A stretch of DNA of 64,000 nucleotides from PNOJ01 sp016706845. GTDB taxonomy: Bacteria > Krumholzibacteriota > Krumholzibacteriia > LZORAL124-64-63. This document shows positions 47,786 through 56,214 of this stretch, one piece after another (the stretch's first letter is position 1; each line of letters starts with the position of its first letter). A program made the translations under genes and the position numbers. The DNA lies in NCBI GenBank assembly GCA_016706845.1, contig JADJIV010000005.1, forward strand, positions 62,001 through 126,000. The letters run 5' to 3'. The notes below the pieces were generated by a model, which searched no databases, had not been told where the DNA came from, and saw nothing but the letters and a program-made list of their open reading frames with translations.

Positions 47786-48154
47786 TCAGTCCAGGATCAC
47801 GACGGCCAGGGCGATTTCGCGCTCGTGGCTCAGGGAGAGCAGGACGCGCCCGGCGCCGCTGGCGCTGAGCGCGGCGGCCGCGTTCCCGTGGAGCCGCAGG
47901 ACCGCCGGTCCGCCCTCGCGGTGGACGACCTCGACGTCGCGGTAGGCGATGGGGCCGGCGGCGCCGATGGCCTTGACGAAGGCTTCCTTGGCGGCCCAGC
48001 GCGAAGCCAGGGTGGCCGGACCCTGGGCGCCGCGCCGCGCCGCCAGGGCGATCTCGTCGGGCCGGAAGCAGCGGTTCAGGAAGCGGTCGCCGTGGCGCTC
48101 GATCGCGGTGCGGATGCGCGCGACCTCGACGATGTCGCTGCCCATCCCGAGCAT
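47786..48154 (-). CDS. acpS: Holo-ACP synthase
   Basis: Transfers 4'-phosphopantetheine from CoA to acyl carrier protein. The 122 residues contain the metal/CoA motif GMGSDIVEVARIRTAIERHGDRF, FRPDEIALA, LASRWAAKEAFVKAIG (second signature) and a C-terminal LLSLSHEREIALAVVIL. ATG at 48154 overlaps the sugar-transferase stop by one base (TGATG). The product supports the fatty-acid and lipid A genes elsewhere in the window. Confidence 0.95.
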   Translation of the reverse strand: MLGMGSDIVEVARIRTAIERHGDRFLNRCFRPDEIALAARRGAQGPATLASRWAAKEAFVKAIGAAGPIAYRDVEVVHREGGPAVLRLHGNAAAALSASGAGRVLLSLSHEREIALAVVILD

Positions 48155-48855
48155 CAGTAGGCGCCCTTGCGCTCGATGACGGCCGGGATCGTGAGCGAGA
48201 GGATGCGCAGGTCGTAGGCCGGGCTGCGCCGGCGCACGTACTCGAGGTCCAGCTGCATCCAGTCCTCGAAGTCCAGGTGGCTGCGCCCCGAGACCTGCCA
48301 CAGGCAGGTCAGGCCGGGCTTGACCTGGAGGCGGCGCGCCTGCGCGGGCGTGTAGGCGGCCACCTCGCTGGGGATCTGCGGCCGGGGCCCGACCACCGAC
48401 ATCTCCCCGCGCAGCACGTTGAACAGCTGCGGGAACTCGTCGAGGCTGCTGCGGCGCAGGAAGCGGCCGACCCCCGTGATGCGGGGATCGCGCTCGATCT
48501 TGAAGGCGGCGCCGCTGGCCTCGTTCAGGTGGGCGAGGTCCTCCTTGCGGACCTCGGCGTCAACGACCATCGAGCGGAACTTGTAGCAGTCGAAGACGCG
48601 GCCCCGCAGGCCGACCCGCCGTTGGCGGAAGAACACCGGGCCCGGGGTGTCCAGCTTGATCAGCGCGACCAGCAGCGGGAAGACCGGCAGCACCAGCAGC
48701 AGGCCGGCCAGGGCGCCCAGCACGTCGGCGAGGCGCTTCAGCGCGGCGCCGGCGGCGCCGGCGGCCGGCACCGGACCACTCGGGTCCAGCGCGATGAAGG
48801 CGTCGTAACCGCCGACGGCGGCGAAAACGTCTGCAGGTTCCTGGCGCGGGTTCAC
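48154..48855 (-). CDS. Polyprenyl-phosphate sugar-1-phosphate transferase (WcaJ/PglC family)
   Basis: Bacterial sugar transferase that starts a polyprenyl-linked glycan. The 233 residues comprise a short N-terminus, a membrane helix or re-entrant hairpin (LADVLGALAGLLLVLPVFPLLVALIKL), then PGPVFFRQRRVGLRGRVFDCYKFRSM, SLDEFPQLFNVLRGEMSVVGPRP and LQVKPGLTCLWQVSGRS (the catalytic and substrate motifs). It lacks the large N-terminal CoA-binding domain of full WcaJ. GTG start at 48855 overlaps the GT39-like gene. It is at the end of the glycan cluster. Confidence 0.93.
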   Translation of the reverse strand: MNPRQEPADVFAAVGGYDAFIALDPSGPVPAAGAAGAALKRLADVLGALAGLLLVLPVFPLLVALIKLDTPGPVFFRQRRVGLRGRVFDCYKFRSMVVDAEVRKEDLAHLNEASGAAFKIERDPRITGVGRFLRRSSLDEFPQLFNVLRGEMSVVGPRPQIPSEVAAYTPAQARRLQVKPGLTCLWQVSGRSHLDFEDWMQLDLEYVRRRSPAYDLRILSLTIPAVIERKGAY

Positions 48856-50405
48856 CGGCCGGCCTCCCCGCCCGCCGCGGGCGTGCGGCGCCAGTGCAGG
48901 GCGGTGACCCCGGGGAACTCGCGCACCGCGACGATGTCGCCCAGGTCGTCGAGCCGGCGCGAGGTGGTGGCCCGGATCGAGCGTGCCGCTGCAGGACAGG
49001 ACCAGCCAGGCCTGGTCGGCCTCCCCGATCCGCTCCGACAGCGCACGCACGGCGGCGTCGCGGTCGGCGAGCGAACCGAGCCCCCAGAAGTCGCGCACTT
49101 CGCCGCGGCCCCGGTAGTAAAGACGGAAAATGTCGGTGACCACGGGCACGAGCACGGGCTCGCCGGCGGCGTCCTGGTTCGCGATCCAGACCGCCGCGGA
49201 CCGCACGTCGTCCTTGGCGTAGCGCGGATCGACGTGGTAGCTGGCCGACGACCAGAGGGTCAGGCCGAGCAGGGCCACGCAGGCAACCCGGACCGTCCAG
49301 CCGTGCAGCACGCTGAGGCCGTGCCCGGCCGCGAGCAGGAAGATCGGCGCCGTCACCGCCAGGTAGCGGGGCGTGAAGGTCTTCACGTCGAGCAGGCGCA
49401 TCGCGATCAGCGCGACGAAGGGCACCACGATCCAGAGCGCCGTCTCCAGGCGCCGCCGGCTGCGCCACCAGCCGGTGAGCGTCGGGAAGGCGGCCGCCAG
49501 CGTGCCCGCGGCCAACAGCGGCCAGGTGCGGCGCACGAACTCCAGCCGGTCGGGCCGGTGCAACTCCTCCAGCGTCGGGCCGAAACTGAACCCGTAGAAG
49601 AAGGTGAACAGGGCGTAGGAACGGCCAGCGGTGTCAGCCGCTCCTGGCCCTCGGGCAGCAGACCGCCGCCGCCGCCCGCCGACAGGCGCCCGGGATACCA
49701 GAAACCGGCAGCCTGCAGCAGCCACGGCAGCGCGATGAGGCCGGCCAACCCGAAGGCGACCACCCAGCCGCTCCGCGACCGTCCGTCCCGCGGTCGGTGC
49801 AGCAGCAGCACGCCCAGAGCCTGCGCCGCAACCAGGAACAGGGCCGACATGTTGCTCAGGGCCGCGAGCCCGGCGAGCAGGCCGTAGGTGAAGCCGCCGC
49901 GCGTCGTGGCCCCGCGGCGCTGCATGCGCAGCAACTGCCACGTCGCCGCCATCATGAGCAGGACCATCAGGGAATAGCCGCGGGCTTCCTGTGCGTACCA
50001 GACGTGGAACGGATTGAGGGCGAGCAGCAGGGCCGCCCAGGCGCCGGTCGAACGGTCGCGCCACTCGCTGCCGAGCTTGTACATCAGCGGGACGGCCAGG
50101 ATGCCCGCCAGCGCCGCCGGCAGGCGCAGGAGCCATTCGGGCGAGGCCGGCTGGCCGGGCCGCCAGCTCAGCAGCAGGTAGAGGGGTCCCTGGACGTTGT
50201 CGCGGAACTGCTCCCAGAGCCCGTGGCCGGCGCCCGGATGGATGTTGTGCCAGGTCTGGAACTCGTCGATCCAGAGCGGCGAGGCGCCGAGGTGGTAGCC
50301 GCGCAGGATGGCCGCCGCGGCCGTCACCAGGATCACGAACAGGAGCCGCTCGCTGCGCTTGCCGGCGGGGTCGAGCGCGGGCATGGCGCCGAGGCGCGAG
50401 TTCAT
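48852..50405 (-). CDS. GT39/ArnT-like polyprenyl-dependent glycosyltransferase (two frame breaks)
   Basis: Integral-membrane glycosyltransferase of the PMT/ArnT type. The first periplasmic loop has the acidic motif SPLWIDEFQTWHNI, then NVQGPLYLLLSWRPG, and many helices (ALLLALNPFHVWYAQEARGY, WVVAFGLAGLIALPWLLQAA, LLAAGTLAAAFPTLTGWW, ALWIVVPFVALIAM). A soluble C-terminal domain has SASYHVDPRYAKDDVRSAAVWIANQDA. Breaks near 49630 and near 48980 are healed by other frames; the last reads RLDDLGDIVAVREFPGVTALHW. About 517 residues. Overlaps DUF3108 and sugar-transferase genes by 4 bases each. Confidence 0.85.
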
Positions 50406-51231
50406 GGCCGGACCTCCGTCTGCGGGGAGCGGCCGGGCCGGTACGAATTCAGGGAGGCGTCGATGGCCCCGACCTTCACCTTCGTCTTCATGAGCACGGG
50501 CAGCCTCAACGCGTCGTCCGAGAGCCAGATCGTGAGGTCGCCCTCGAACTGGAAGAGCCCTTCGCCCTGGATGACCGGCTGCACGACGATGCAGTCGAAC
50601 GTGCCGGCCGGGACGGTGATCCGCTCGCGGCCGTGGACGACGACCTCGAGGTCGTAGGTCTTGCGCGAACTGTGCGTGGTCACCAGGGCCGGCAGTCCCG
50701 GCTCCAGCGGCAGCGTGCGGACGAAGTAGAACGCCGACAGGATGTCCTGGACTCCGATCGGGACGTCCTCGTCGTGGCCGTCGAGGTGGCGGGCCTTGCC
50801 GGCTTCCTGGTCGTAGCGGATCGCCACGTTCTTGCGGTAATCGCCCTCGCGCAGCCGCTTGCTGAAGTAGCGCGTCGCGAGCGTCCGCACGTCGATGTGG
50901 GTGATGACCTTGTCCCGCACGAGATAGAACGCCGAGAAGAACCGGTTGGACGCCGCCTTGCTCTCCACGGGGTAGCACAGGTGTCCGCCGGACTCGATGA
51001 TCTCGCCGACCTCCAGGAGGCCTCGCCGGCGTTGACCGGCCCGGAGTCGATCGAGAAGACCAGCAATTCGCCGGGCCCGTAAGGGACCGGCCGCAGCCCG
51101 TCGGCAGGTTCCGGTGCGGGGGCGGCAGTTTCCTCGCCAACGGCCGCTGCGGCGGCGGTCGCCAGGATCGCGATCGCGGCCGCGGCCAGGGCCGCCGGCA
51201 GGGCTCGCGCCCGGATTCGTCGCAGGATCAT
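50402..51231 (-). CDS. DUF3108 domain exported protein (one frame break)
   Basis: Starts at ATG 51231 with a signal peptide (ALPAALAAAAIAILATAAAA). A Pro-rich spacer and PYGPGELLVFSIDSGPVNAGEAS follow, the usual DUF3108 opening. After a break near 51015 the rest reads LCYPVESKAASNRFFSAFYLVRDKVITHIDVRTL, RLREGDYRKNVAIRYDQ, VPIGVQDILSAFYFVRTLPLEPG, VHGRERITVPAGTFDCIVVQPV and IWLSDDALRLPVLMKTKVKVG. DUF3108 proteins are periplasmic beta-rich proteins of unknown role, often beside lipid or glycan genes. Overlaps the neighbouring genes by 4 bases at both ends. Confidence 0.85.
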
Positions 51232-52301
51232 GCGTCCTCCCTCGTAGCGGGTCCCGATCGCGCCAGCACGGTGTCCAGCGCCGCCAGCACGCGTCCGGCG
51301 CGCAGACCGGTCATGCAGGGATGGCCGGCCACCGGACACTCCAACAGGTCGCAGGGGGAACAAGGTTCCCCGGTCCGCACCATGATATGCAAGGGATGTT
51401 CCGGGTTCCAGCCGCGCGGGTCCGTCGGGCCGAACAGGGTCACCGTCGGCACGCCCAGGCCGGCGGCGATGTGGCGCGGTCCACAGTCGGTCGCCACCAG
51501 CGCGTCGAGGCCGCCCAACAGGCCGGCCAGTTCCAGCAGATCCGTGGCCGGGGCGATCCGCAGGCGGGGATCCGCCGCGCGAACGGCCGCCACGAGCTCT
51601 CCGTCCCCGGGTCCCGGAATCAGCAGCGGGGCGGCGCCGCGCGCGGCGAGCGCCTGCATCAACTGCACGGCCTCGGCCGGCGGCCAGGCCTTGACGGGCC
51701 ACGTCGCGCTGAGGGTGAGCCCGATGCGCGGGCGGCCCTCGCCTCCCGGCCATCCCTGACCGGCTCCCGCCGGGTTCTGCAACGGCCCGCCGTGCCGGAG
51801 CGCCAACCCGCCGGGCCGCCACGGCGCGGAGTCGGCTCCCAGCTCGCGCACCAGTTCCAGGAAGCCCTCGGCCGCGAACTGGCTCAACCGGCGGCCTCCG
51901 AGGCGGTCGCGGGGCAGCGGCAGATTGTACGCCCAGCGACGCCACCGCAGGGCGTAGCCCGCCCGCCAGCGGGCGCCGCTCAGGGCGGTCCACAGGGCCG
52001 TGCGCGGCGTGCTCAGGATGTCCACGACCAGATCGTACCGCTGCGCGCGCAGGTAGGCGATCCAGCCTGCCGGGGCTTCCGCGTGCTCCGGCGGCCAACT
52101 CACCACCCGGATGCGGCCGGCGGCCTCGCGCAGCAACGGCGCGAAGGGACGGTCCACGAGCAGGTCGATCCGGGCCGACGGGCAGGCCGCGGCCAACGCC
52201 TGCACCGCCGGCAGCGTGACCACGGCGTCGCCCAGGGCGCGCCGGCGGATCACCAGGATCCGGCGCAGCTGCGGCAGTTCGGCGCTGAATGATTGGTTCA
52301 T
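51228..52301 (-). CDS. GT9 heptosyltransferase-family glycosyltransferase
   Basis: 357 residues with the GT-B fold of LPS heptosyltransferases. N-terminal RRILVIRRRALGDAVVTLPAVQAL, DLLVDRPFAPLLREAA, ILSTPRTALWTALSGARWRAGY. C-terminal IGLTLSATWPVKAWPPAEAVQLMQAL, LLGGLDALVATDCGPRHIAAGLGVPTVTLFGPTDPRGWNP (donor-binding region) and a Cys-rich end (GEPCSPCDLLECPVAGHPCM). No frame break. ATG at 52301 overlaps the previous stop. The acceptor cannot be assigned; the gmhB-linked neighbour suggests heptose transfer. Confidence 0.9.
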   Translation of the reverse strand: MNQSFSAELPQLRRILVIRRRALGDAVVTLPAVQALAAACPSARIDLLVDRPFAPLLREAAGRIRVVSWPPEHAEAPAGWIAYLRAQRYDLVVDILSTPRTALWTALSGARWRAGYALRWRRWAYNLPLPRDRLGGRRLSQFAAEGFLELVRELGADSAPWRPGGLALRHGGPLQNPAGAGQGWPGGEGRPRIGLTLSATWPVKAWPPAEAVQLMQALAARGAAPLLIPGPGDGELVAAVRAADPRLRIAPATDLLELAGLLGGLDALVATDCGPRHIAAGLGVPTVTLFGPTDPRGWNPEHPLHIMVRTGEPCSPCDLLECPVAGHPCMTGLRAGRVLAALDTVLARSGPATREDA

Positions 52302-53447
52302 CGTCCGGCCCCCGGGGCGCCCAGACTCGCGAGCGCCGTCGCGACGACGGCAGGCGACAGGTCGGGCAGGCAGATGAATTCGGCGGTCGGGCAGACGTGC
52401 CGGTCGCAGGGATGGCAGGCGGGTCGCGTGCACAGCACGCGGTACGGGCCGAAACGTTCGTAGGGGAACCAGATCGCGGGGTCCGTCGGACCGAAGAGCG
52501 CCAGCGTGGGACGGCCGCAGGCGACCGCGGCGTGGGTGATGCCGCCGTCGACGGCCATGACCGCGTCCGCGCCGGCGACCACCGCCAGCGCCGCGGCCAG
52601 TCCGAGCGGCGGCAGGCGACCACCCGGTACGCCGTCGGGCCAGGCGCCGCTGTCCCGGCCGTCGCCGGGAGCCGCCAGTTCCACGACGGGCCGCGGATCC
52701 GCCCCGGCCAGACGGGCGCGCAGGTCGTCCCAGGCGGCGGGGCCAGGCCTTGGCCGGCCACGTGGCTGCGGGCGCGAACAGGAGGTACGGCCGGCCGTCG
52801 CCGACGCCCAGAGCGGCGAGCGCGGCGCGGGCCAGCTCGCTCTGCGCCACGTGGAGGCGCGGCGGCAGTCCCTCGGGATATTCGCGCAGGTACCATTCCC
52901 TGAAGGCCAGCCCGCTCGGCTCGTGAGCCAGCGGCAGCAGGCGGCCGAGGAGTTCGCCGAGGCCGCCCGGCGCCGCGGCGCGGAAAACCGGGTCCTGCTG
53001 CGGCGAAGGCACACCCACGGGATGGGTGGCGAGCCGGCGGCGCCAGCCGCGGTCGCCGCCGATGCGCAGGGGCGCTCCGGCCAGGCGCAGCAGCGTGGCG
53101 CTGCGCGGGTTGGCGAAGAGGTCCACGGAGAGATCGTAGCGGGCGCGATGCAGACCGGCGATCGTCGCGGCGGCGGAGCCGCCGCCCTGACCGTCGCCGG
53201 TCGCCGTGGGGCGTGATGCAGCGCCTGCGCTGCGCGCGCCCCGCGCCAGCACGTGCAGACGGTCCAGGCGCGGATCGCCGGCGAGCAGGGGCGCGGCCGG
53301 CGCCTCGCAGAGGTAACCGAGCCGCAGACCCGGATCGCCGCGGCGCAGGACCTCGAGCACGACGGTGGACATCACCACGTCGCCGAGGAAGCGCAGCCGG
53401 CTGACCAGGATCGCGCCGAGGGGCCGGCCGTCGAGACTCCAGCTCAC
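52298..53447 (-). CDS. GT9 heptosyltransferase-family glycosyltransferase (one frame break)
   Basis: GTG start at 53447 overlaps the waaF-gmhB stop, with GGGAGG upstream. N-terminal AILVSRLRFLGDVVMSTVVLEVLRRG, DLSVDLFANPRSATLLRLAGAPLRIGG. The frame slips near 52745 in a G/C run at AATWPAKAWP; the new frame gives LGLAAALAVVAGADAVMAVDG, GITHAAVACGRPTLALFGPTDPAIWFPYERFGPY and a Cys-containing tail (CHPCDRHVCPTAEFICLPDL). About 382 residues. It closely parallels the next gene, suggesting an old duplication. Confidence 0.88.
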
Positions 53448-55110
53448 GCCTTCGCCTCCCGCAGGACGTGATCGACGGCGCGGGCCAGGTTCGCCACGAC
53501 GGGCACGCGCCAGGCCGGATCGAGTTCGCGGGCGCTGAGGCTGCCCTTGCCCGTGCGCACCAGCAACGCGCCCAGGCCGGCGTGCCGCGCCAGCCGCACG
53601 TCGGACAGCTTGTCGCCCACCATCCAGGCGCGCGCGGGGTCCCAGGCGTAGTGGCGAGCGGCGGCCTGCAGCAGGCCGGGGCGCGGCTTGCGGCAGTGGC
53701 AGTCCGCGTCCGGCGCGTGCGGGCAGTAGTAGACGCCGTCGAGGTACACGTCTTCCCCGGCGAGCAGGGCGTCGACGCGCGTCTGCACGGCGGCGAATTC
53801 GTCGCGCGTGTAATAGCCGCGGCCCAGCCCCGACTGGTTGGTGAGCATGATCAGGCGGAAGCCGGCCGCCTGGGCCTTGCGCAGGGCGGCGCCGGCGCCC
53901 GCGACCAGGGCCACGGCGCGGGGATCGCTCAGGTAGTCGCCGTCGTGGATGACCACCCCGTCGCGATCCAAAAAGAGCGTCGGCCGCGCCGGCTGTGGCT
54001 GAGTCACGCCCAGGGGTTTCCAGACGCCCGTCTCCCCCAACTCCTGCCCGGGGAGCAGCGAGCGGGCCGCGTTCAGGACACGCCGCGGAGAAATCGTCTC
54101 GAGGCAGAAGCGCGGTTCGGGGCACGTGCGCAGGAAGCAGGGGTGGCAGCGGAAACCCTCGACCGCCGCGACCGTGGCGCGCGCGCCGCGCGGCCCGGTC
54201 CAGATGGGGCTGGAGGAACCGAAGAGCCCGACGGTCGGCGTGCCGAGGGCCGCCGCCAGATGCATCGGGCCGCTGTCGTTGCCGACGAAGAGGTCCGCCC
54301 CGCGCATCAGCGCGGCGAGCCCGGCCAGGCTCGTGCGGCCGACCAGGTCGTAGCAGCCCGGCGCCGCGGCCGGCTCTCCCGCCAGGGGACGTCGCCCGCC
54401 ATCACGGAGGCCTCGCGCACGCGGTCGGCCAGCGGCCGCGCCGGCGGATCGCCGATCAGCACGACGCGTGCGCCGGCCTCGGCGGCGGCCAGGTCGACGA
54501 AGCCGGCGACGGCGGCCGGCGGCCAGCTCTTGGCGTCGCCGTAGGTCGTGCCCACGGACACGACCCAGACGGGCGGACCCGGCGGGAACGCGGGGCGGCG
54601 CACGCGCCGGCCGGGTCGGGCGCCAGGGCGGGCCGGCGGCAGCGCGGGACGGGCCCGCCGCGCCAGGCGCGGTCCAGCAGGGCGAGTTCCTCGGTGTAGT
54701 GCCGCGAGCAGCGCGGCAGCCGCGGCAGGGCGTCGGTGAGCAGCACGCCGCGCTGCTCGCCGCGGAAGCCCAGACGCCGGGGGATGCCGGCCAGACGCGC
54801 CACCGCAGCCGCCCGCAGCGAAGGCGGCAGCACGAACACCGCGTCGAAGGCGCCGCCCCGCCACTGCCGGGCCAGCCGCAGCGCGCCGCGCCACCCCGCG
54901 TGGGCGCCTCTCGCGCTCGTAGACCAGCAGTCCGGCGACGCGGGGATCATCGGACAGCAGGTGCGCCCAGCGGTCGCGCACAGCGACGTGGATCTCGGGC
55001 GGCGCCTCGCCGTCGCGCGCCCCGGCCAGGGAGGCCAGCAGCGAGGTCGACATCACGAGGTCCCCGAGCCAGTTCGGAGCCACCACCAGCAGGCGCGGCC
55101 GTCGGGACAT
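53444..55110 (-). CDS. waaF/gmhB: Fused heptosyltransferase (WaaF-like) and GmhB phosphatase (several frame breaks)
   Basis: The N-terminal part is a GT9 enzyme: VVAPNWLGDLVMSTSLLASLAGA at the start (55110), FDAVFVLPPSLRAAAVARLAG, SVGTTYGDAKSWPPAAVAGFVDLAA, and GADLFVGNDSGPMHLAAALGTPTVGLFGSS. In the same uninterrupted frame follows a HAD phosphatase of the GmhB type: LFLDRDGVVIHDGDYLSD, LTNQSGLGRGYYTRDEF, the zinc-site motif YYCPHAPDADCHCRKPRPG and GDKLSDVRLARHAGL. At least three indels break the N-terminal half (near 54400, 54600 and 54905). The fusion joins making of ADP-heptose precursor with its transfer to LPS core. Confidence 0.87.
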
Positions 55111-55124
55111 GTCTTCCTTTCGGG

Positions 55125-56198
55125 TCAGCGCGCGGCGCGGACCGCCGCGAACGCGCCCAGCACGGCGTCGGGGTCGATCCGCTGCCCGTCCTTGACGCGC
55201 AGGATCCGGACGTGCGGCTGCGCCGCCGGCACCCACTGCGGCCCGTCCTGCTCCAGGAACAAACCCAGGGTCGGGACCCCCGCCGCCGCCGAAAAGTGGA
55301 AGAGGTCCGTGTTGCCGGCGATCACCACGTCGCAGACCGCGGCCAGCAGCACCACGTCGAACAGCGACTCGCAGGGCAGGTTCAACGGGGCGGCGTCGAG
55401 TCCGGCCGCCAGGGCCGCGACGCGTTCGGCGTCCGCGGACAGCGTCAATGGCAGCACCCGGCACGGCGTCTGCGCGTCGAGCTGGCGCAGCAGGTGATGG
55501 AAGTTCGGCGCCGCCAGCGCGACACCCGATTTGCCGGCCGCGGGGTCGCACCCGACCAGGACCTCGTCCTGCCGCGGCTTGTTGAAGTGCACGAGCTGGC
55601 GCGCGCGGCGCAGCTTCTCGTGCGGCAGGGGCCAGCCGCGCTGCGCCGGGAGGCGGGGCAGCCCCAGGAAGGGGGCCGCCGCGGCCAGGCGGTCGCCGCG
55701 GTAGCGCGCGCCGCCGTCCTGGCTGCGGATCTCGAAGTTCACCGCCGGGTACGAACCCGGATGCGAGGGGCCCATCCGCAACGGCGCCCCGGTCGCCAGC
55801 GACACCCTCTCCAGGGCGGGCTGCGGGTCGCAGGACATCACCAGGCTGAGATCGTACCCCTCGCGGCGCACGCTCCGCAGCAGGGCGTGGCAGGACGGGC
55901 TCCACAGCTTCAGCTGCCGGGGCTGGTAGACGAGGCACTGGCGCGCGATCCCGCTCGGCGCGACCAGGGAGACGTGCGCCTCGGGCAGCAGGAAGTCGAG
56001 GCGCGCGCGCGGGTGACGCTCGCGCACCGCCTGCAGCAGCGGCATGTGGAACAGGAGGTCGGCCAGGTCGCCGGTGTCGACGGCCAGCAGCTGCGGCTCC
56101 TCGCCCAGCCCGCCCGGCAGCGAGAAGCCCGCGTCCCCCCCCCGCAGGAAGAAGCGGTCGACGAGACCGCGCACCAGCCTGCCCTCGGCGAAGCTCAT
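55125..56198 (-). CDS. Divergent GT9-family glycosyltransferase
   Basis: 357 residues, ATG at 56198 with GGGAGG upstream, 16 bases after lon. GT-B fold with LLAVDTGDLADLLFHMPLLQAVRERH, DFLLPEAHVSLVAPSGIARQCLVY, YDLSLVMSCDPQPALERVSLATGAPLRMG, NFHHLLRQLDAQTPCRVLPLTLS, VVIAGNTDLFHFSAAAGVPTLGLFLEQD in place of the usual GNDSG-H motif. The altered donor site suggests a different sugar or reduced activity. It is the first gene of the glycan cluster after lon. Confidence 0.82.
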   Translation of the reverse strand: MSFAEGRLVRGLVDRFFLRGGDAGFSLPGGLGEEPQLLAVDTGDLADLLFHMPLLQAVRERHPRARLDFLLPEAHVSLVAPSGIARQCLVYQPRQLKLWSPSCHALLRSVRREGYDLSLVMSCDPQPALERVSLATGAPLRMGPSHPGSYPAVNFEIRSQDGGARYRGDRLAAAAPFLGLPRLPAQRGWPLPHEKLRRARQLVHFNKPRQDEVLVGCDPAAGKSGVALAAPNFHHLLRQLDAQTPCRVLPLTLSADAERVAALAAGLDAAPLNLPCESLFDVVLLAAVCDVVIAGNTDLFHFSAAAGVPTLGLFLEQDGPQWVPAAQPHVRILRVKDGQRIDPDAVLGAFAAVRAAR

Positions 56199-56214
56199 GG
56201 CCTCCCGCCGGCGC

